Shown here: piece after piece, positions 35,690 to 44,859 of the stretch
Position numbering within the stretch: the stretch's first letter is position 1
Layout: every line of letters starts with the position of its first letter
NCBI RefSeq assembly: GCF_006543045.1
Contig: NZ_RBZW01000070.1
Span: forward strand, 2,415 to 63,551
Source: Salinadaptatus halalkaliphilus
GTDB taxonomy: Archaea; Halobacteriota; Halobacteria; Halobacteriales; Natrialbaceae
Direction of reading: 5' to 3'
Length of the DNA stretch: 61,137 nt
Notes under the pieces: model-generated
What the model saw: only the letters and a program-made list of their open reading frames with translations
What the model was told of the DNA's origin: nothing
The model's database searches: none
Program-made: the position numbers and the translations under genes

Positions 35690-36715
35690 ATGACGGACAA
35701 CACGTCCGGACAAACCGGTTTCGGCGGGGTATCGAGGCGGAACTTCCTGGCTGTCGGTGCCGTGGCAGGAGTTGCAGCGATTGCCGGTTGCAGCGCGAGC
35801 GGTGACGGTGAGCTTTCCGGGACGATCGATGCGTCCGGGTCGAACACCGTCGCACCGATCACGTCCTGGGCCGGGGAACAGTTCTCCAACGAGTACCCCG
35901 ATGTCCTCGTCGATGTCGCACCGGAGGGAACCGGTGCCGGCTTTCAGGAGTTCTGCCGGGCGAACTCCGACGTCCAGAGCGCGAGTCGACAGATTACGGA
36001 CGACGAAGTCGACCTCTGTGGCGAGAACGATGTCGAGTACGGCTTTATCGAGGTCGGTCTCGACGGACTCGCGGTCGTCAAGAACGCCGAGAACGACTGG
36101 GTCGAGGAGATCACGCTCGAGGAACTGCAGCAGGTCTGGGAATTCGAATCCGACGTCGAAACCTGGAGCGACATTCGAAGCGAGTGGCCCGACGAAGAGA
36201 TCGAACTCCACGCACGTGACAGCGCGTCGGGCACGTTCGACTACTTCACTCGCGAGATCAACGGCGAGATGGGCAACGTCCGCGACGACTACTCCGCGAC
36301 CAGCCAGACCAACGAGATCATGGGTGCCGTGGCCGACAACGAGCACGGCTTCGGCTGGGGTGGTCTGGGCTACCTTCGGGATATCGAAGACGATCAACCG
36401 ATCGAGGCCGTCCCCGTCGAGAGCGACCAGGACGGCGACTTCTATCTCCCCACGCAGGAGAACATCGAGGAGGGGAACTACTCGCCGCTCGCCCGCCCCC
36501 TGTTCGCGTTCGTCAACATCGCCAGCCTCGAGGACCGAACCGACCTCATCGGTTCCTTCGCTCGCTTCTACACCAACGGCCAACACGAGTTCGCCCGCGA
36601 TGAGGGCTTCTACGCCACGACTGACGCCGCACAGCAAGAGAACCACGACAAGATCGACGACTGGCTCGACCAGGTCGGCGCATCGCCCGACGATCTCACC
36701 GTTCAGCGAGCGTAA
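35690..36715 (+). CDS. pstS: phosphate ABC transporter substrate-binding lipoprotein
   Basis: 341 residues from ATG 35690 (GTG 35687 also in frame). A twin-arginine signal SRRNFL at 15-20 precedes a lipobox ending at C34 (AIAGC), so it is a lipid-anchored external phosphate-binding protein. The PstS pattern DASGSNTVAPI near residue 47, APEGTGAGF, and ARDSASGTFDYF give the phosphate-binding loops. First gene of pstSCAB-phoU-phoU2, under the promoter shared with the AbrB-PhoU gene. Confidence 0.94.
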   Translation: MTDNTSGQTGFGGVSRRNFLAVGAVAGVAAIAGCSASGDGELSGTIDASGSNTVAPITSWAGEQFSNEYPDVLVDVAPEGTGAGFQEFCRANSDVQSASRQITDDEVDLCGENDVEYGFIEVGLDGLAVVKNAENDWVEEITLEELQQVWEFESDVETWSDIRSEWPDEEIELHARDSASGTFDYFTREINGEMGNVRDDYSATSQTNEIMGAVADNEHGFGWGGLGYLRDIEDDQPIEAVPVESDQDGDFYLPTQENIEEGNYSPLARPLFAFVNIASLEDRTDLIGSFARFYTNGQHEFARDEGFYATTDAAQQENHDKIDDWLDQVGASPDDLTVQRA

Positions 36716-36730
36716 CCACGGAACCATACG

Positions 36731-37726
36731 ATGAGCACTGAAACGAACCCCGGACCGGGGATTACCGGTGGCGGCGGTGCCGAGGAAGACATGGCGGCCA
36801 ACAGACGTGCTCGCCGTCTCCTTTTCGGCTGTGCGGCAATTACCGTCGTCACGACGCTGGCGATCTTTTTCGTATTGCTCGATAACGCCGCGAGTTACTT
36901 CTTCGGTGCCCGATTTACCGAAATGTTGCTCGGCGCAAGCGCCGAACGGTCGGTCACGTTCACCGAGTTCTTCACCGGGGCCCGGTGGGCCCCCGACCAC
37001 GCGACGCCGGCCCACGGTGTACTCCCCATCGTTTTCGGAACGCTCGCGATCACGGTCGGTGCTGCGTTCGTCTCGATCCCGATCGGGACGGCGACGGCGA
37101 TCTATCTCTCGGAGTACGCTTCCGACGGCGTTCGCGCGAAACTCAAACCGACGCTCGAGATCCTTGCCGGCATTCCGACGATCGTCTACGGATATTTCGC
37201 GATCGCGTTCATCAATCCGGTCGTCCTCAGTCCGATCGCGGAGACGCTGTTCGGGATCAATATCGGTCGATACAGTATGCTCTCGGGGATGCTCGTCGTC
37301 GGCATCATGACTATCCCGATGGTCTCCTCGATCAGCGAGGACGCGATGTCGGCCGTTCCCGACGACCTACGTAACGGGGCCTATGCCCTCGGAGCGACGA
37401 AGTTCGATGTCTCGACGAAGATCGTACTGCCGGCATCGATCTCGGGCGTGTTCGCCTCGTACATCCTCGCGGTTTCGCGGGCGATCGGCGAGACCATGGC
37501 GGTCACGCTGGCGGCGGGGTTCAACGCGAACATCACGCCGAACCCGTTCGACGAGATCATGACGATGACGGCGTACATGGTCTCGATGGCCCGCGGGACG
37601 ACCGCGGTCGGCACCGTCGAGTACCAGAGCCTGTTCGCCGTCGGCCTGCTGTTGTTCGTGATGACGCTGGCGATGAATCTGTGCAACGATTGGTTCAAAC
37701 GCCGCTTCCAGGAGGAATACCGATGA
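36731..37726 (+). CDS. pstC: phosphate ABC transporter permease PstC
   Basis: 331 residues. Six hydrophobic segments with the PstC/PstA signature EILAGIPTIVYGYFAIAFI, and the ATPase-coupling region PDDLRNGAYALGATKFDVST. Sixteen bases from pstS; its stop overlaps the pstA start as ATGA. Confidence 0.94.
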   Translation: MSTETNPGPGITGGGGAEEDMAANRRARRLLFGCAAITVVTTLAIFFVLLDNAASYFFGARFTEMLLGASAERSVTFTEFFTGARWAPDHATPAHGVLPIVFGTLAITVGAAFVSIPIGTATAIYLSEYASDGVRAKLKPTLEILAGIPTIVYGYFAIAFINPVVLSPIAETLFGINIGRYSMLSGMLVVGIMTIPMVSSISEDAMSAVPDDLRNGAYALGATKFDVSTKIVLPASISGVFASYILAVSRAIGETMAVTLAAGFNANITPNPFDEIMTMTAYMVSMARGTTAVGTVEYQSLFAVGLLLFVMTLAMNLCNDWFKRRFQEEYR

Positions 37727-38622
37727 GTACGGAAACGGACGACACTCTGTTTACCGATGTCGACCTCGTGTGGGAACACCGCAAGAACCGGATCTTCCTC
37801 GCCATCATCTTCGCCGCGTCGCTGTTCGGCGTCGTTGCGCTCGCACTGCTATTGCTCGACGTCGCGAGCGACTTCTACGTCGGACTGACCGAATACAACA
37901 TCAGCCTCGTCGATTTCTTCACGCGTGATGGCTCCCGGCGGGAGGAACTCTCCGGCTTCCGAGGCGCTATCGTCGCGTCGATCATGCTGATGATCGTGAC
38001 GGCGATCCTCTCGTTTTTCGTCGGCGTCGGTTCGGCGATCTACCTGGAGGAGTACGCTCCGGACAACCACATTACGCGGCTGATCGAGGCGAATCTGGCG
38101 AACCTCGCTGGCGTCCCCTCGATCGTCTACGGGCTGCTTGCATTGGCCGCGTTCGTCAACGGGATCGGGATGGGACCGATCCTGCTGGCCGGTGCGATCG
38201 CACTCGGGTTGCTCGTCATGCCTATTATCATCGTCTCGTCCCAGGAGGCGCTTCGGGCGGTCCCCGACGGGGTCAGAAACGGGTCCTACGCGACTGGTGC
38301 TACGGAGTGGCAGACGATCCGCCGGGTCGTGCTACCGGCTGCGATGCCCGGCATCATGACCGGAACGATCCTGGGACTCGCCCGTGCGATCGGCGAAACG
38401 GCACCGCTTATCATGGTCGGGGCGCTGTTCGTCAACCGAATGCCGTACGGCCCGCTCGACCGGTTCAGCGCGATGCCAACCCAGATCTACAACTGGGCTG
38501 CCGAACCGAGTCAGCACTTCATCCATCTCGCCGCTGTCGGGATCGTCGTGTTACTCGCGTTCGTGTTCGCGATGAACGCGGCTGCGATCTACGTGCGGAA
38601 CAAGTACGAGACAGAGGTATAA
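37723..38622 (+). CDS. pstA: phosphate ABC transporter permease PstA
   Basis: 299 residues from ATG 37723, chosen because it overlaps the pstC stop by four bases (ATGA); an earlier GTG at 37681 is less likely. The membrane signature [19 protein letters not shown] and the coupling segment [20 protein letters not shown] match PstA. It pairs with PstC to form the phosphate channel. Confidence 0.94.
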   Translation: MSTETDDTLFTDVDLVWEHRKNRIFLAIIFAASLFGVVALALLLLDVASDFYVGLTEYNISLVDFFTRDGSRREELSGFRGAIVASIMLMIVTAILSFFVGVGSAIYLEEYAPDNHITRLIEANLANLAGVPSIVYGLLALAAFVNGIGMGPILLAGAIALGLLVMPIIIVSSQEALRAVPDGVRNGSYATGATEWQTIRRVVLPAAMPGIMTGTILGLARAIGETAPLIMVGALFVNRMPYGPLDRFSAMPTQIYNWAAEPSQHFIHLAAVGIVVLLAFVFAMNAAAIYVRNKYETEV

Positions 38623-38623
38623 C

Positions 38624-39478
38624 ATGGCTACAGATCACGAATCGGAACCGACGACGAACGACGCACAGCTCATTACGACCGACGTTCAGGCGACCGGAAC
38701 CGGACGCAATGGAGAGCCGACCGAACCCGTCGTGACGGCGCGCGATCTCGACGTCCACTACGGAGCGGAACAGGCACTCAACGACGTCGATATCGATATT
38801 CCGGAACACCGCGTGACGGCGATCATCGGTCCGTCCGGCTGTGGCAAGTCCACGTTCCTCCGCTGTGTCAATCGAATGAACGACCAGATAGATAGCTGTC
38901 GCATCGACGGCGAGCTGTCGTTCCACGGGAAGAACGTGTACGACGAGGACGTCGATCCCGTCGCGCTGCGACGGAAAATCGGGATGGTCTTCCAGAAACC
39001 CAACCCGTTCCCGAAGTCGATCTACGACAACGTCGCCTACGGCCTCCGCGTCCAGGGGATGGCGGGCGATGTCGACCTCGACGCCGCGGTCGAACGCGCC
39101 CTTCGCGGGGCGGCCCTCTGGGACGAAGTCAACGATCAACTCGACTCGAGCGGGCTCGACCTCTCCGGCGGGCAGCAACAGCGGCTCTGTATCGCACGGG
39201 CGATCGCACCCGATCCGGAGGTCATCCTGATGGACGAGCCGACGTCGGCGCTCGACCCCGTCGCGGCCTCGAAGATCGAAGATCTCATCGACGACCTGGC
39301 CGATGAGTACACCGTCATCATCGTCACGCACAACATGCAACAGGCGGCCCGTATTTCGGATAAGACCGCGGTCTTCCTGACCGGCGGCAACCTCGTCGAG
39401 TTCGACGAGACGCCGACGATCTTCGAGAACCCCGCCGACGACCGCGTCGAGGACTACATCACCGGCAAGTTCGGCTAA
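38624..39478 (+). CDS. pstB: phosphate ABC transporter ATPase PstB
   Basis: 284 residues. Walker [10 protein letters not shown] at 69-77, signature [14 protein letters not shown], Walker [13 protein letters not shown]. An N-terminal extension of about 35 acidic and Thr-rich residues precedes the domain, common in haloarchaea. It begins two bases after pstA. Confidence 0.95.
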   Translation: MATDHESEPTTNDAQLITTDVQATGTGRNGEPTEPVVTARDLDVHYGAEQALNDVDIDIPEHRVTAIIGPSGCGKSTFLRCVNRMNDQIDSCRIDGELSFHGKNVYDEDVDPVALRRKIGMVFQKPNPFPKSIYDNVAYGLRVQGMAGDVDLDAAVERALRGAALWDEVNDQLDSSGLDLSGGQQQRLCIARAIAPDPEVILMDEPTSALDPVAASKIEDLIDDLADEYTVIIVTHNMQQAARISDKTAVFLTGGNLVEFDETPTIFENPADDRVEDYITGKFG

Positions 39479-39480
39479 CC

Positions 39481-40140
39481 ATGTCACGAACCGAATACCA
39501 ACACCAACTCGAGCGCCTACGCGAGGATGTCCTCGAGATGAGCGATGTCGTCTGTCAACGCCTGCGACGGGCGCTCGAGGCCTACGAGCGAACCGACGAG
39601 GACCTCGCACAGCGGGTGATCGACGGCGATCACGAGATTAACCAGCTGTATCTCGACCTCGAGAGCGACTGTATCGATCTCCTCGCGCTCCAACAGCCCG
39701 TCGCGGGCGATCTCAGGTTCATCGCCTCGACGTTCAAGATCATCACCGATCTCGAGCGCATCGGCGACCTCGCGGTGAACCTCGCCGAGTACACGAAACG
39801 CGCGCGGCGCGAGCGCTATCCCGACATCGACATCGCCCACATCGGCACCGAGACCGTGTTGCTGGTCGAAGACGCGATGGCAGCGTACGCGACGAACGAC
39901 GCCGACGCGACGGCCGATATCGCCGCGACGGACGACGAAATCGACTCGCTTTGTGAACGCGCGAGTCGAATCGTCGTTCTCGATCTCGTCGACACGCGAG
40001 GCGGTGACGACGCCCTTCTGGAGGATGTCTCGCGGATGTTGCTGACGATCCGCGATCTCGAGCGGGTCGGCGATCACGCGGTCAACATCGCCGCGAGAAC
40101 GCTGTACATGGTCGATAACGACGACGAACTGATCTACTGA
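39481..40140 (+). CDS. phoU: phosphate signalling protein PhoU
   Basis: 219 residues, all-helical, two PhoU repeats with the metal-binding pattern TDLERIGDLAVNLAEY (first) and DLERVGDHAVNIAART (second). It modulates Pst transport and signalling. Its stop codon overlaps the next gene start (TGATG). Confidence 0.93.
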   Translation: MSRTEYQHQLERLREDVLEMSDVVCQRLRRALEAYERTDEDLAQRVIDGDHEINQLYLDLESDCIDLLALQQPVAGDLRFIASTFKIITDLERIGDLAVNLAEYTKRARRERYPDIDIAHIGTETVLLVEDAMAAYATNDADATADIAATDDEIDSLCERASRIVVLDLVDTRGGDDALLEDVSRMLLTIRDLERVGDHAVNIAARTLYMVDNDDELIY

Positions 40141-41150
40141 TGAGCCAGAATCACCTGTCGCCTGGATCCCAGGAGCCGGTCGAACGGAAGGTACAGATCG
40201 CCGGCAACTCGACGTTCGTCGTCTCGCTTCCCAAGGAGTGGGCGACGGCTCAGGGCCTCGAGTCGGGGACGCCGATGTATCTGTACCCCCACGACGACCG
40301 ACTCGTCGCCGCCGCCAGTACGGTGTCGACTCGAGATCGAACGCGCCGGATCGACGTCGACGGATTGTCCACGGACGCGGTGCTTCGACGGGCCCGGACG
40401 GCCTACGTCGCCGGCTGTGATCGAATCACCGTCGCCGGCCTCGAGGCGGCCGAGCCGGAGCTTCGCCGACAGGTAGAGCGGGCCGTCGCCCGACTCATCG
40501 GGATCACGATTCAGGAAGATACCGCGGACAGGATCGTCATTCGAAACCTGCTCGACGCCAGCGAGGTGTCGCTGCCACAGACGGTCACGCAGGCCCGTCA
40601 GCTCGTCCTGGAGATGTACGCCGATGCCATCGAGTCGCTGTGTACCGACGATACGACACTCGCACGACGGGTTATCGACCGCGACGACGACGTCGACCGA
40701 CTGTTCGCGTTCGTGAGCCGCGGCTTTCACCGCGGGCTCGAGGACGTCCACGAGATCAATCGGCTCGGCACGGACCGCAGCGAGGCGTTTCGCCAGTATC
40801 GGATCGCACGCGACCTCGAGCGAATCGCGGATCACGCCGAAGGGATCGCGACGATCACGACTCGCCAATCGGGACCGCCGGACGACCCACTTGCGGAGCG
40901 ACTCGAGTCGGTCGGCGCTGACGCACGAACGGTCGTCCGACAGGCTCTCGAGGGTGAGATCGATCAGTCCCACGAGACGGCCTCGAGCGTTCGGGCGTCG
41001 ACGGCCGAACTCGATCAGCAGCTGTACGCCCAGAACGAGTCCGACGCGTACCTCTATGGGACTGCGATCCAGCGAGTCCGGCGAACAGCGGCAAACGGCA
41101 TCAACATCGCTACCGCGATGGCCGAAACGTCGATCGATGCTCGAGAGTAA
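40140..41150 (+). CDS. AbrB/SpoVT domain-PhoU domain phosphate regulator, second copy
   Basis: 336 residues. N-terminal AbrB-type fold (VERKVQIAGNSTFVVSLPKE, WA) then PhoU-like helices (ARDLERIADHAEGIATI; AANGINIATAMAE). Same architecture as the protein at 34284 but only moderately similar, so the pst operon is bracketed by two such regulators. It overlaps phoU by one base, so it should be made with the transporter. A 23 bp tandem repeat starts within its last codons. Confidence 0.9.
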   Translation: MSQNHLSPGSQEPVERKVQIAGNSTFVVSLPKEWATAQGLESGTPMYLYPHDDRLVAAASTVSTRDRTRRIDVDGLSTDAVLRRARTAYVAGCDRITVAGLEAAEPELRRQVERAVARLIGITIQEDTADRIVIRNLLDASEVSLPQTVTQARQLVLEMYADAIESLCTDDTTLARRVIDRDDDVDRLFAFVSRGFHRGLEDVHEINRLGTDRSEAFRQYRIARDLERIADHAEGIATITTRQSGPPDDPLAERLESVGADARTVVRQALEGEIDQSHETASSVRASTAELDQQLYAQNESDAYLYGTAIQRVRRTAANGINIATAMAETSIDARE

Positions 41151-41201
41151 CGTCGATCAGTTCACGAGAGTAACGTCGATCAGTTCACGAGAGTAACGTC
41201 G
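41142..41201 (+). repeat. 23 bp tandem repeat spanning a stop codon
   Basis: Two full units starting CGAGAGTAACGTCGATCAG at 41142 and 41165, and a partial third at 41188. The first unit contains the final codons and the TAA of the regulator gene. No other feature is seen up to the HAD gene at 41397. Confidence 0.8.
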
Positions 41202-41396
41202 TTTCTCCACATCGAGGGATTCTCGTCGCCAACCGGCAGTCTTTACATAGCAATATCATCTCCGTAGACCGATCTCTGTCCGTCAAACAGACAGGATCCT
41301 ACGAGAATTTCTAACTGTGTGCGGACGAGAGACTCCGCAAGTCAGCAACGACGATGGGGCGGGAATGCTCTCGTAAAACCGAAACCGAACGATTGC

Positions 41397-42104
41397 CTAG
41401 AGCAATTCGGGCAGCATTTCCAGCGACTCGACCTCGAGGTATGTCTCGAGTTCCGGTTCGATGTCGTCGTTGTGCGCTCGTCGAACGAACACCGGCATCA
41501 GGCCGGCCCGTTCGGCGGCGATGAGATCGGTAACCCGGTCACCGACGTAGTAGCCCGCCGAGACCTCGAGCGCGTCGAGGGCCTCCTCGAGATAGTACGG
41601 ACTCGGTTTGCGCCGGAAGAAGCCGTCGACGCCGAGGTCCCGACCGCGGACGAACGAGAACTGCTCGAGTTCGAAGTGATCGACGACGAACGAGACCGCG
41701 GGATCGTAGTTGTTGCTCACGAGGCCAGTGTGACAGTGCTCCTGTATCTGGTCGAGGGCAGTCACGTCGGGGTACAATTCTCGTTTACCGGCGCGGATCC
41801 GGTCGATGATGTAGCTCGTCGAATACTCTTCGCGGCGGTGATACAGTTCGGTCGGATCGATGTCGATCGTCTCACAGGCCGCTTCGAAGGCCGAGGTATA
41901 CTCGTAGGTCTCGAGCGGTTGCCGTTCGCTGCGGTCGAGATCGAGTCCGAGGTCGTCGAGCACGTCCTCGAGGGCGTTAGTGTGGACGACTGGATCGGAC
42001 CCTCGTCCCTCGAGGATCACGCCGTCCATGTCGAAAAGCACGGCGGCGTCGCTTCGGTCGTCGGGCGTTGCGTTCAATCCGTCGTTTGCTAATGTCGTCG
42101 TCAT
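41397..42104 (-). CDS. HAD family hydrolase
   Basis: 235 residues. Motif I DMDGV at 25-29 gives the nucleophile aspartate; motif II is the serine of GLVSNN; motif III the lysine of RRKPSPYY; motif IV GDRVTDLIAAERAG. A helical cap lies between motifs I and II, as in phosphoglycolate and phosphonatase-type phosphatases. It is the last gene of the phosphonate-type importer operon, 26 bp after the small lipoprotein gene, so the substrate may be a phosphate ester brought in or produced there. The lysine that marks true phosphonoacetaldehyde hydrolases in the cap is not apparent. Confidence 0.88.
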   Translation of the reverse strand: MTTTLANDGLNATPDDRSDAAVLFDMDGVILEGRGSDPVVHTNALEDVLDDLGLDLDRSERQPLETYEYTSAFEAACETIDIDPTELYHRREEYSTSYIIDRIRAGKRELYPDVTALDQIQEHCHTGLVSNNYDPAVSFVVDHFELEQFSFVRGRDLGVDGFFRRKPSPYYLEEALDALEVSAGYYVGDRVTDLIAAERAGLMPVFVRRAHNDDIEPELETYLEVESLEMLPELL

Positions 42105-42130
42105 TGGTACGGTAGCGTTTCGGTTTCGTG

Positions 42131-42355
42131 TTACTCTGGACAGCCACAGTCGTCGGCTGTCGAATCTGGATCTTCGTCAGTAGTCGAATCGCTGTCATCA
42201 TCAGCAGTCGAATCCGTCTCCGCGTCGGCATCGTCGTTCGACTCGTCCTGGTCCGTTGCATCGACGAGACAGCCCGCAAGCGCCGTCGACAGCCCCAGAC
42301 CAGCTCCTCCGAGGAGGCGTCGACGACTCGGCCGATCGATCGGTGTCTCAGCCAC
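42131..42355 (-). CDS. small twin-arginine lipoprotein, unknown function
   Basis: 74 residues from GTG 42355, five bases after the end of the permease gene. The start RPSRRRLLGGAGL then TALAGC is a clear twin-arginine signal with lipobox and lipidated C29. The mature part is only 45 residues, almost all Asp, Ser, Thr and Glu, and ends with CGCPE. The two cysteines at 70 and 72 plus acidic stretch suggest metal binding or a tether, but no family is recognised. It sits within the phn-type operon between a permease and the HAD gene, so it is probably an accessory of that importer. Easily missed because longer frames overlap it. Confidence 0.75.
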   Translation of the reverse strand: MAETPIDRPSRRRLLGGAGLGLSTALAGCLVDATDQDESNDDADAETDSTADDDSDSTTDEDPDSTADDCGCPE

Positions 42356-42360
42356 GTCGA

Positions 42361-43158
42361 TCACCGGACCATCGCTCGAGCGCGAGCGGAGACGGTTTCG
42401 CTCAGGAGGACGATACCCAGGATCGCGATGAGTATCAGCGCGACGGTCGACCACTGGAACGCGTCGACGGCGTCGAACAGTTGGACGCCGATACCGCCGG
42501 CGCCGACGACACCGAGAATGGTCGCCCCGCGGACGTTGATATCCCAGCGGTAGACGCTGATGCCGACCAGTGCGGGCTTGATCTGCGGGATGACCCCGTA
42601 GAGCAGCACCTGGAACGTGGAGGCGCCGGTCGCGTCGATTGCCTCGACCTGGTCGAACGCGATCTCCTCGATTTCCTCGCCGAGGAGTTTGCCGACGAAC
42701 CCGATGGATCGGACGCCGATCGCGACCATGCCGGCGAAGGCCCCGGGACCGAACATGACGACGAACAACATCGCCCAGATGATCGTGTGGACCGAGCGCG
42801 ACACCGTCACGATGAGTTTGCCGACCGCGTAGGTCACCCTGTTGGGGGTCGTATTTCTCGCTGCGAGAAAGGCCACCGGGATCGACAGTACGACGGCGAG
42901 AATCGTTCCCACGACGGCGATGTGGATCGTTTCGATCAGTGGCATCACGATATCGGGCGCGTAGGCCCACTCCGGCGGATACATCCGGACCGCCAGGTCG
43001 AGCAGTTCGGGCGGCGAACTCGCGACGTACTGCAGATCGAGGTCGAGCCAGAGCCACGAGCTGAGGACCGTCGCCGCCGCAAGTACCGCGATCGCCAGCC
43101 GCTTGATTCGGTCTCGAGTGTCGTACCGTTGCCAGTTGCGTCCGGGTTCGACAGCCAT
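42361..43158 (-). CDS. phnE: phosphonate-type ABC transporter permease (PhnE-like, second)
   Basis: 265 residues from ATG 43158, which overlaps the stop of the preceding permease (TGATG). Five or six hydrophobic segments. The PhnE coupling segment reads DATGASTFQVLLYGVIPQIK, followed by YRWDINVRGATILGVVGAGG, which is diagnostic for this family. It pairs with the other PhnE to form a heterodimeric channel. Confidence 0.9.
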   Translation of the reverse strand: MAVEPGRNWQRYDTRDRIKRLAIAVLAAATVLSSWLWLDLDLQYVASSPPELLDLAVRMYPPEWAYAPDIVMPLIETIHIAVVGTILAVVLSIPVAFLAARNTTPNRVTYAVGKLIVTVSRSVHTIIWAMLFVVMFGPGAFAGMVAIGVRSIGFVGKLLGEEIEEIAFDQVEAIDATGASTFQVLLYGVIPQIKPALVGISVYRWDINVRGATILGVVGAGGIGVQLFDAVDAFQWSTVALILIAILGIVLLSETVSARARAMVR

Positions 43159-43991
43159 CACTGAACCCTCCGTCGGACGTACGCGCTAAATAATTCGCCT
43201 GCAAGCACCACGACGATGATCGCGACGAGGATCGTCCCGGCGAAATCGTACTCGTAGCGATCGAACGACCGCATCAGTAGGGTTCCGATGCCGCCGGCTC
43301 CGACGATGCCGATGATCGTCGAGGAGCGGATATTGATGTCCCAGCGGTAGACAGTTAACCCGATAAACCGGGGTGCAACCTGTGGGATGACCGCGTACAC
43401 GAACGTCTGGAAGCGAGACGCGCCGCTGGCTTCGATCGCCGATTTGGCTCCCATGTCGATATCTTCGATGTCCTCGGCAAACAGCTTCGAGAAGAAGCCG
43501 ATCGTCAGGTAGCTGATCGCGATGATTCCCGCGAGCGGGCCGACGCCGACCGCCTTGACCGCGATGATCGCGATAATGAGTTCGTCGATCGATCGCGTGA
43601 TACTGATAATACCACGGTTGAGGTAGTACAGCGGTTTCGGGGCGAGGTTTTCGGCCGCACCAACCGCGACCGGCACCGAAATCAAGACGCCGGTAAACGT
43701 CGCGACGAACGCCATCGCGATCGTTTCGACCATGTAACGGCTGACACGTTCGAGGTTCGCACTCGAGGTGTCTGGCGGGACCATGCTCTCGACGAGCAAC
43801 ACGCCATTTTGGACGCCGATCAGCACTCTCGGTAGCGTGACGCCCGACAGGAGCGAGACGATCGACCAGAGCACGAACAGCGTCGCGCCGCCGTAGACGC
43901 CCCACTTGAGCCGCTGACTCCGAAAGGCGGTCGGCCGCTGCCAGTCGCCGTTTCCGGTGGTCACCTCGCTAGCGCCGTCCTGTGTCGCCAC
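43158..43991 (-). CDS. phnE: phosphonate-type ABC transporter permease (PhnE-like, first)
   Basis: 277 residues. The start is the GTG at 43991, one base past the phnC stop codon, giving an N-terminus MATQDGASEVTTG; longer frames upstream run through phnC and are rejected. Family motif EASGASRFQTFVYAVIPQVA and YRWDINIRSSTIIGIVGAGG. Its partner is the adjacent PhnE. Confidence 0.88.
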   Translation of the reverse strand: MATQDGASEVTTGNGDWQRPTAFRSQRLKWGVYGGATLFVLWSIVSLLSGVTLPRVLIGVQNGVLLVESMVPPDTSSANLERVSRYMVETIAMAFVATFTGVLISVPVAVGAAENLAPKPLYYLNRGIISITRSIDELIIAIIAVKAVGVGPLAGIIAISYLTIGFFSKLFAEDIEDIDMGAKSAIEASGASRFQTFVYAVIPQVAPRFIGLTVYRWDINIRSSTIIGIVGAGGIGTLLMRSFDRYEYDFAGTILVAIIVVVLAGELFSAYVRRRVQ

Positions 43992-43992
43992 A

Positions 43993-44829
43993 CTAATCAC
44001 CCGTGAGTGACGGTGTATCGACGACGCGTTCGGTGTCGTCGGTCCCACCGGATTGGGACGTCGTGTCTCGATCGGCCGTCGACGCTGCGATGGCTTCGCC
44101 CCGATAGATGACGTCTTTGGCGTTCTTGTCGAGGTCGTCCGTCGGGCCGTCGAAGACGAGCTCGCCGTCGTGGAGACCGAGAATTCGGTCGGCGTACTCG
44201 ACGGCCAGCGGGACCTCGTGAATGTTGATAATGATGGGGATATTCCGTTCCTCGGCGATGGCCGTGAGCAGTTCCATGACGGCGTGAGACGAGTCGGGAT
44301 CCAGACTCGAGGTGGGCTCGTCGGCCAGGAGTATCGTGGGCTCCTGGACGACGGCACGGGCGATGCCGACGCGCTGGCGCTGGCCGCCGGAGAGTTCGTC
44401 GGCGCGCTTGTTCTCCATGTCGGCGAGGCCGACCGTCTCGAGGATGTCGTAGGCCCGCTCGACGTCTTCGGGCGGGAAATTTCGCCGAAGTGCGGCCCAG
44501 TTCGAGACATAGCCGAGGCGACCGGAGAGGACGTTCTCCATGACGGTCAGGCGTTCGACCAGGTTGTACTCCTGGAAGACCATCCCGATGTTTCGCCTGG
44601 CCGCTTTCATCTCGTCGTCCGCGAGCGCGGTGAGATCCTCGCCGTCGAGTCGGACCTCGCCCTCCGTGGGTTCGGTTAGTCGGTTGATACACCGGATGAA
44701 CGTCGATTTTCCGGCTCCGCTGGGGCCGATCATCGCGACGATTTCGTTCCCTTCGACCGTCGTCGAAACGCCGCTTACTGCCTCGTCGCCTGTCGAATAC
44801 ACCTTGCGTAGGTCGATTGTTTCGAGCAT
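43993..44829 (-). CDS. phnC: phosphonate-type ABC transporter ATPase PhnC
   Basis: 278 residues. Walker [10 protein letters not shown] at 35-43, signature [14 protein letters not shown], Walker [16 protein letters not shown], as in PhnC. A Ser/Thr/Asp-rich tail of about 30 residues is extra. It follows phnD by 30 bp and precedes the first permease by one base. Confidence 0.93.
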   Translation of the reverse strand: MLETIDLRKVYSTGDEAVSGVSTTVEGNEIVAMIGPSGAGKSTFIRCINRLTEPTEGEVRLDGEDLTALADDEMKAARRNIGMVFQEYNLVERLTVMENVLSGRLGYVSNWAALRRNFPPEDVERAYDILETVGLADMENKRADELSGGQRQRVGIARAVVQEPTILLADEPTSSLDPDSSHAVMELLTAIAEERNIPIIINIHEVPLAVEYADRILGLHDGELVFDGPTDDLDKNAKDVIYRGEAIAASTADRDTTSQSGGTDDTERVVDTPSLTGD

Positions 44830-44859
44830 AATTGGTTACCGTGGACTACTGTCGGTCGG

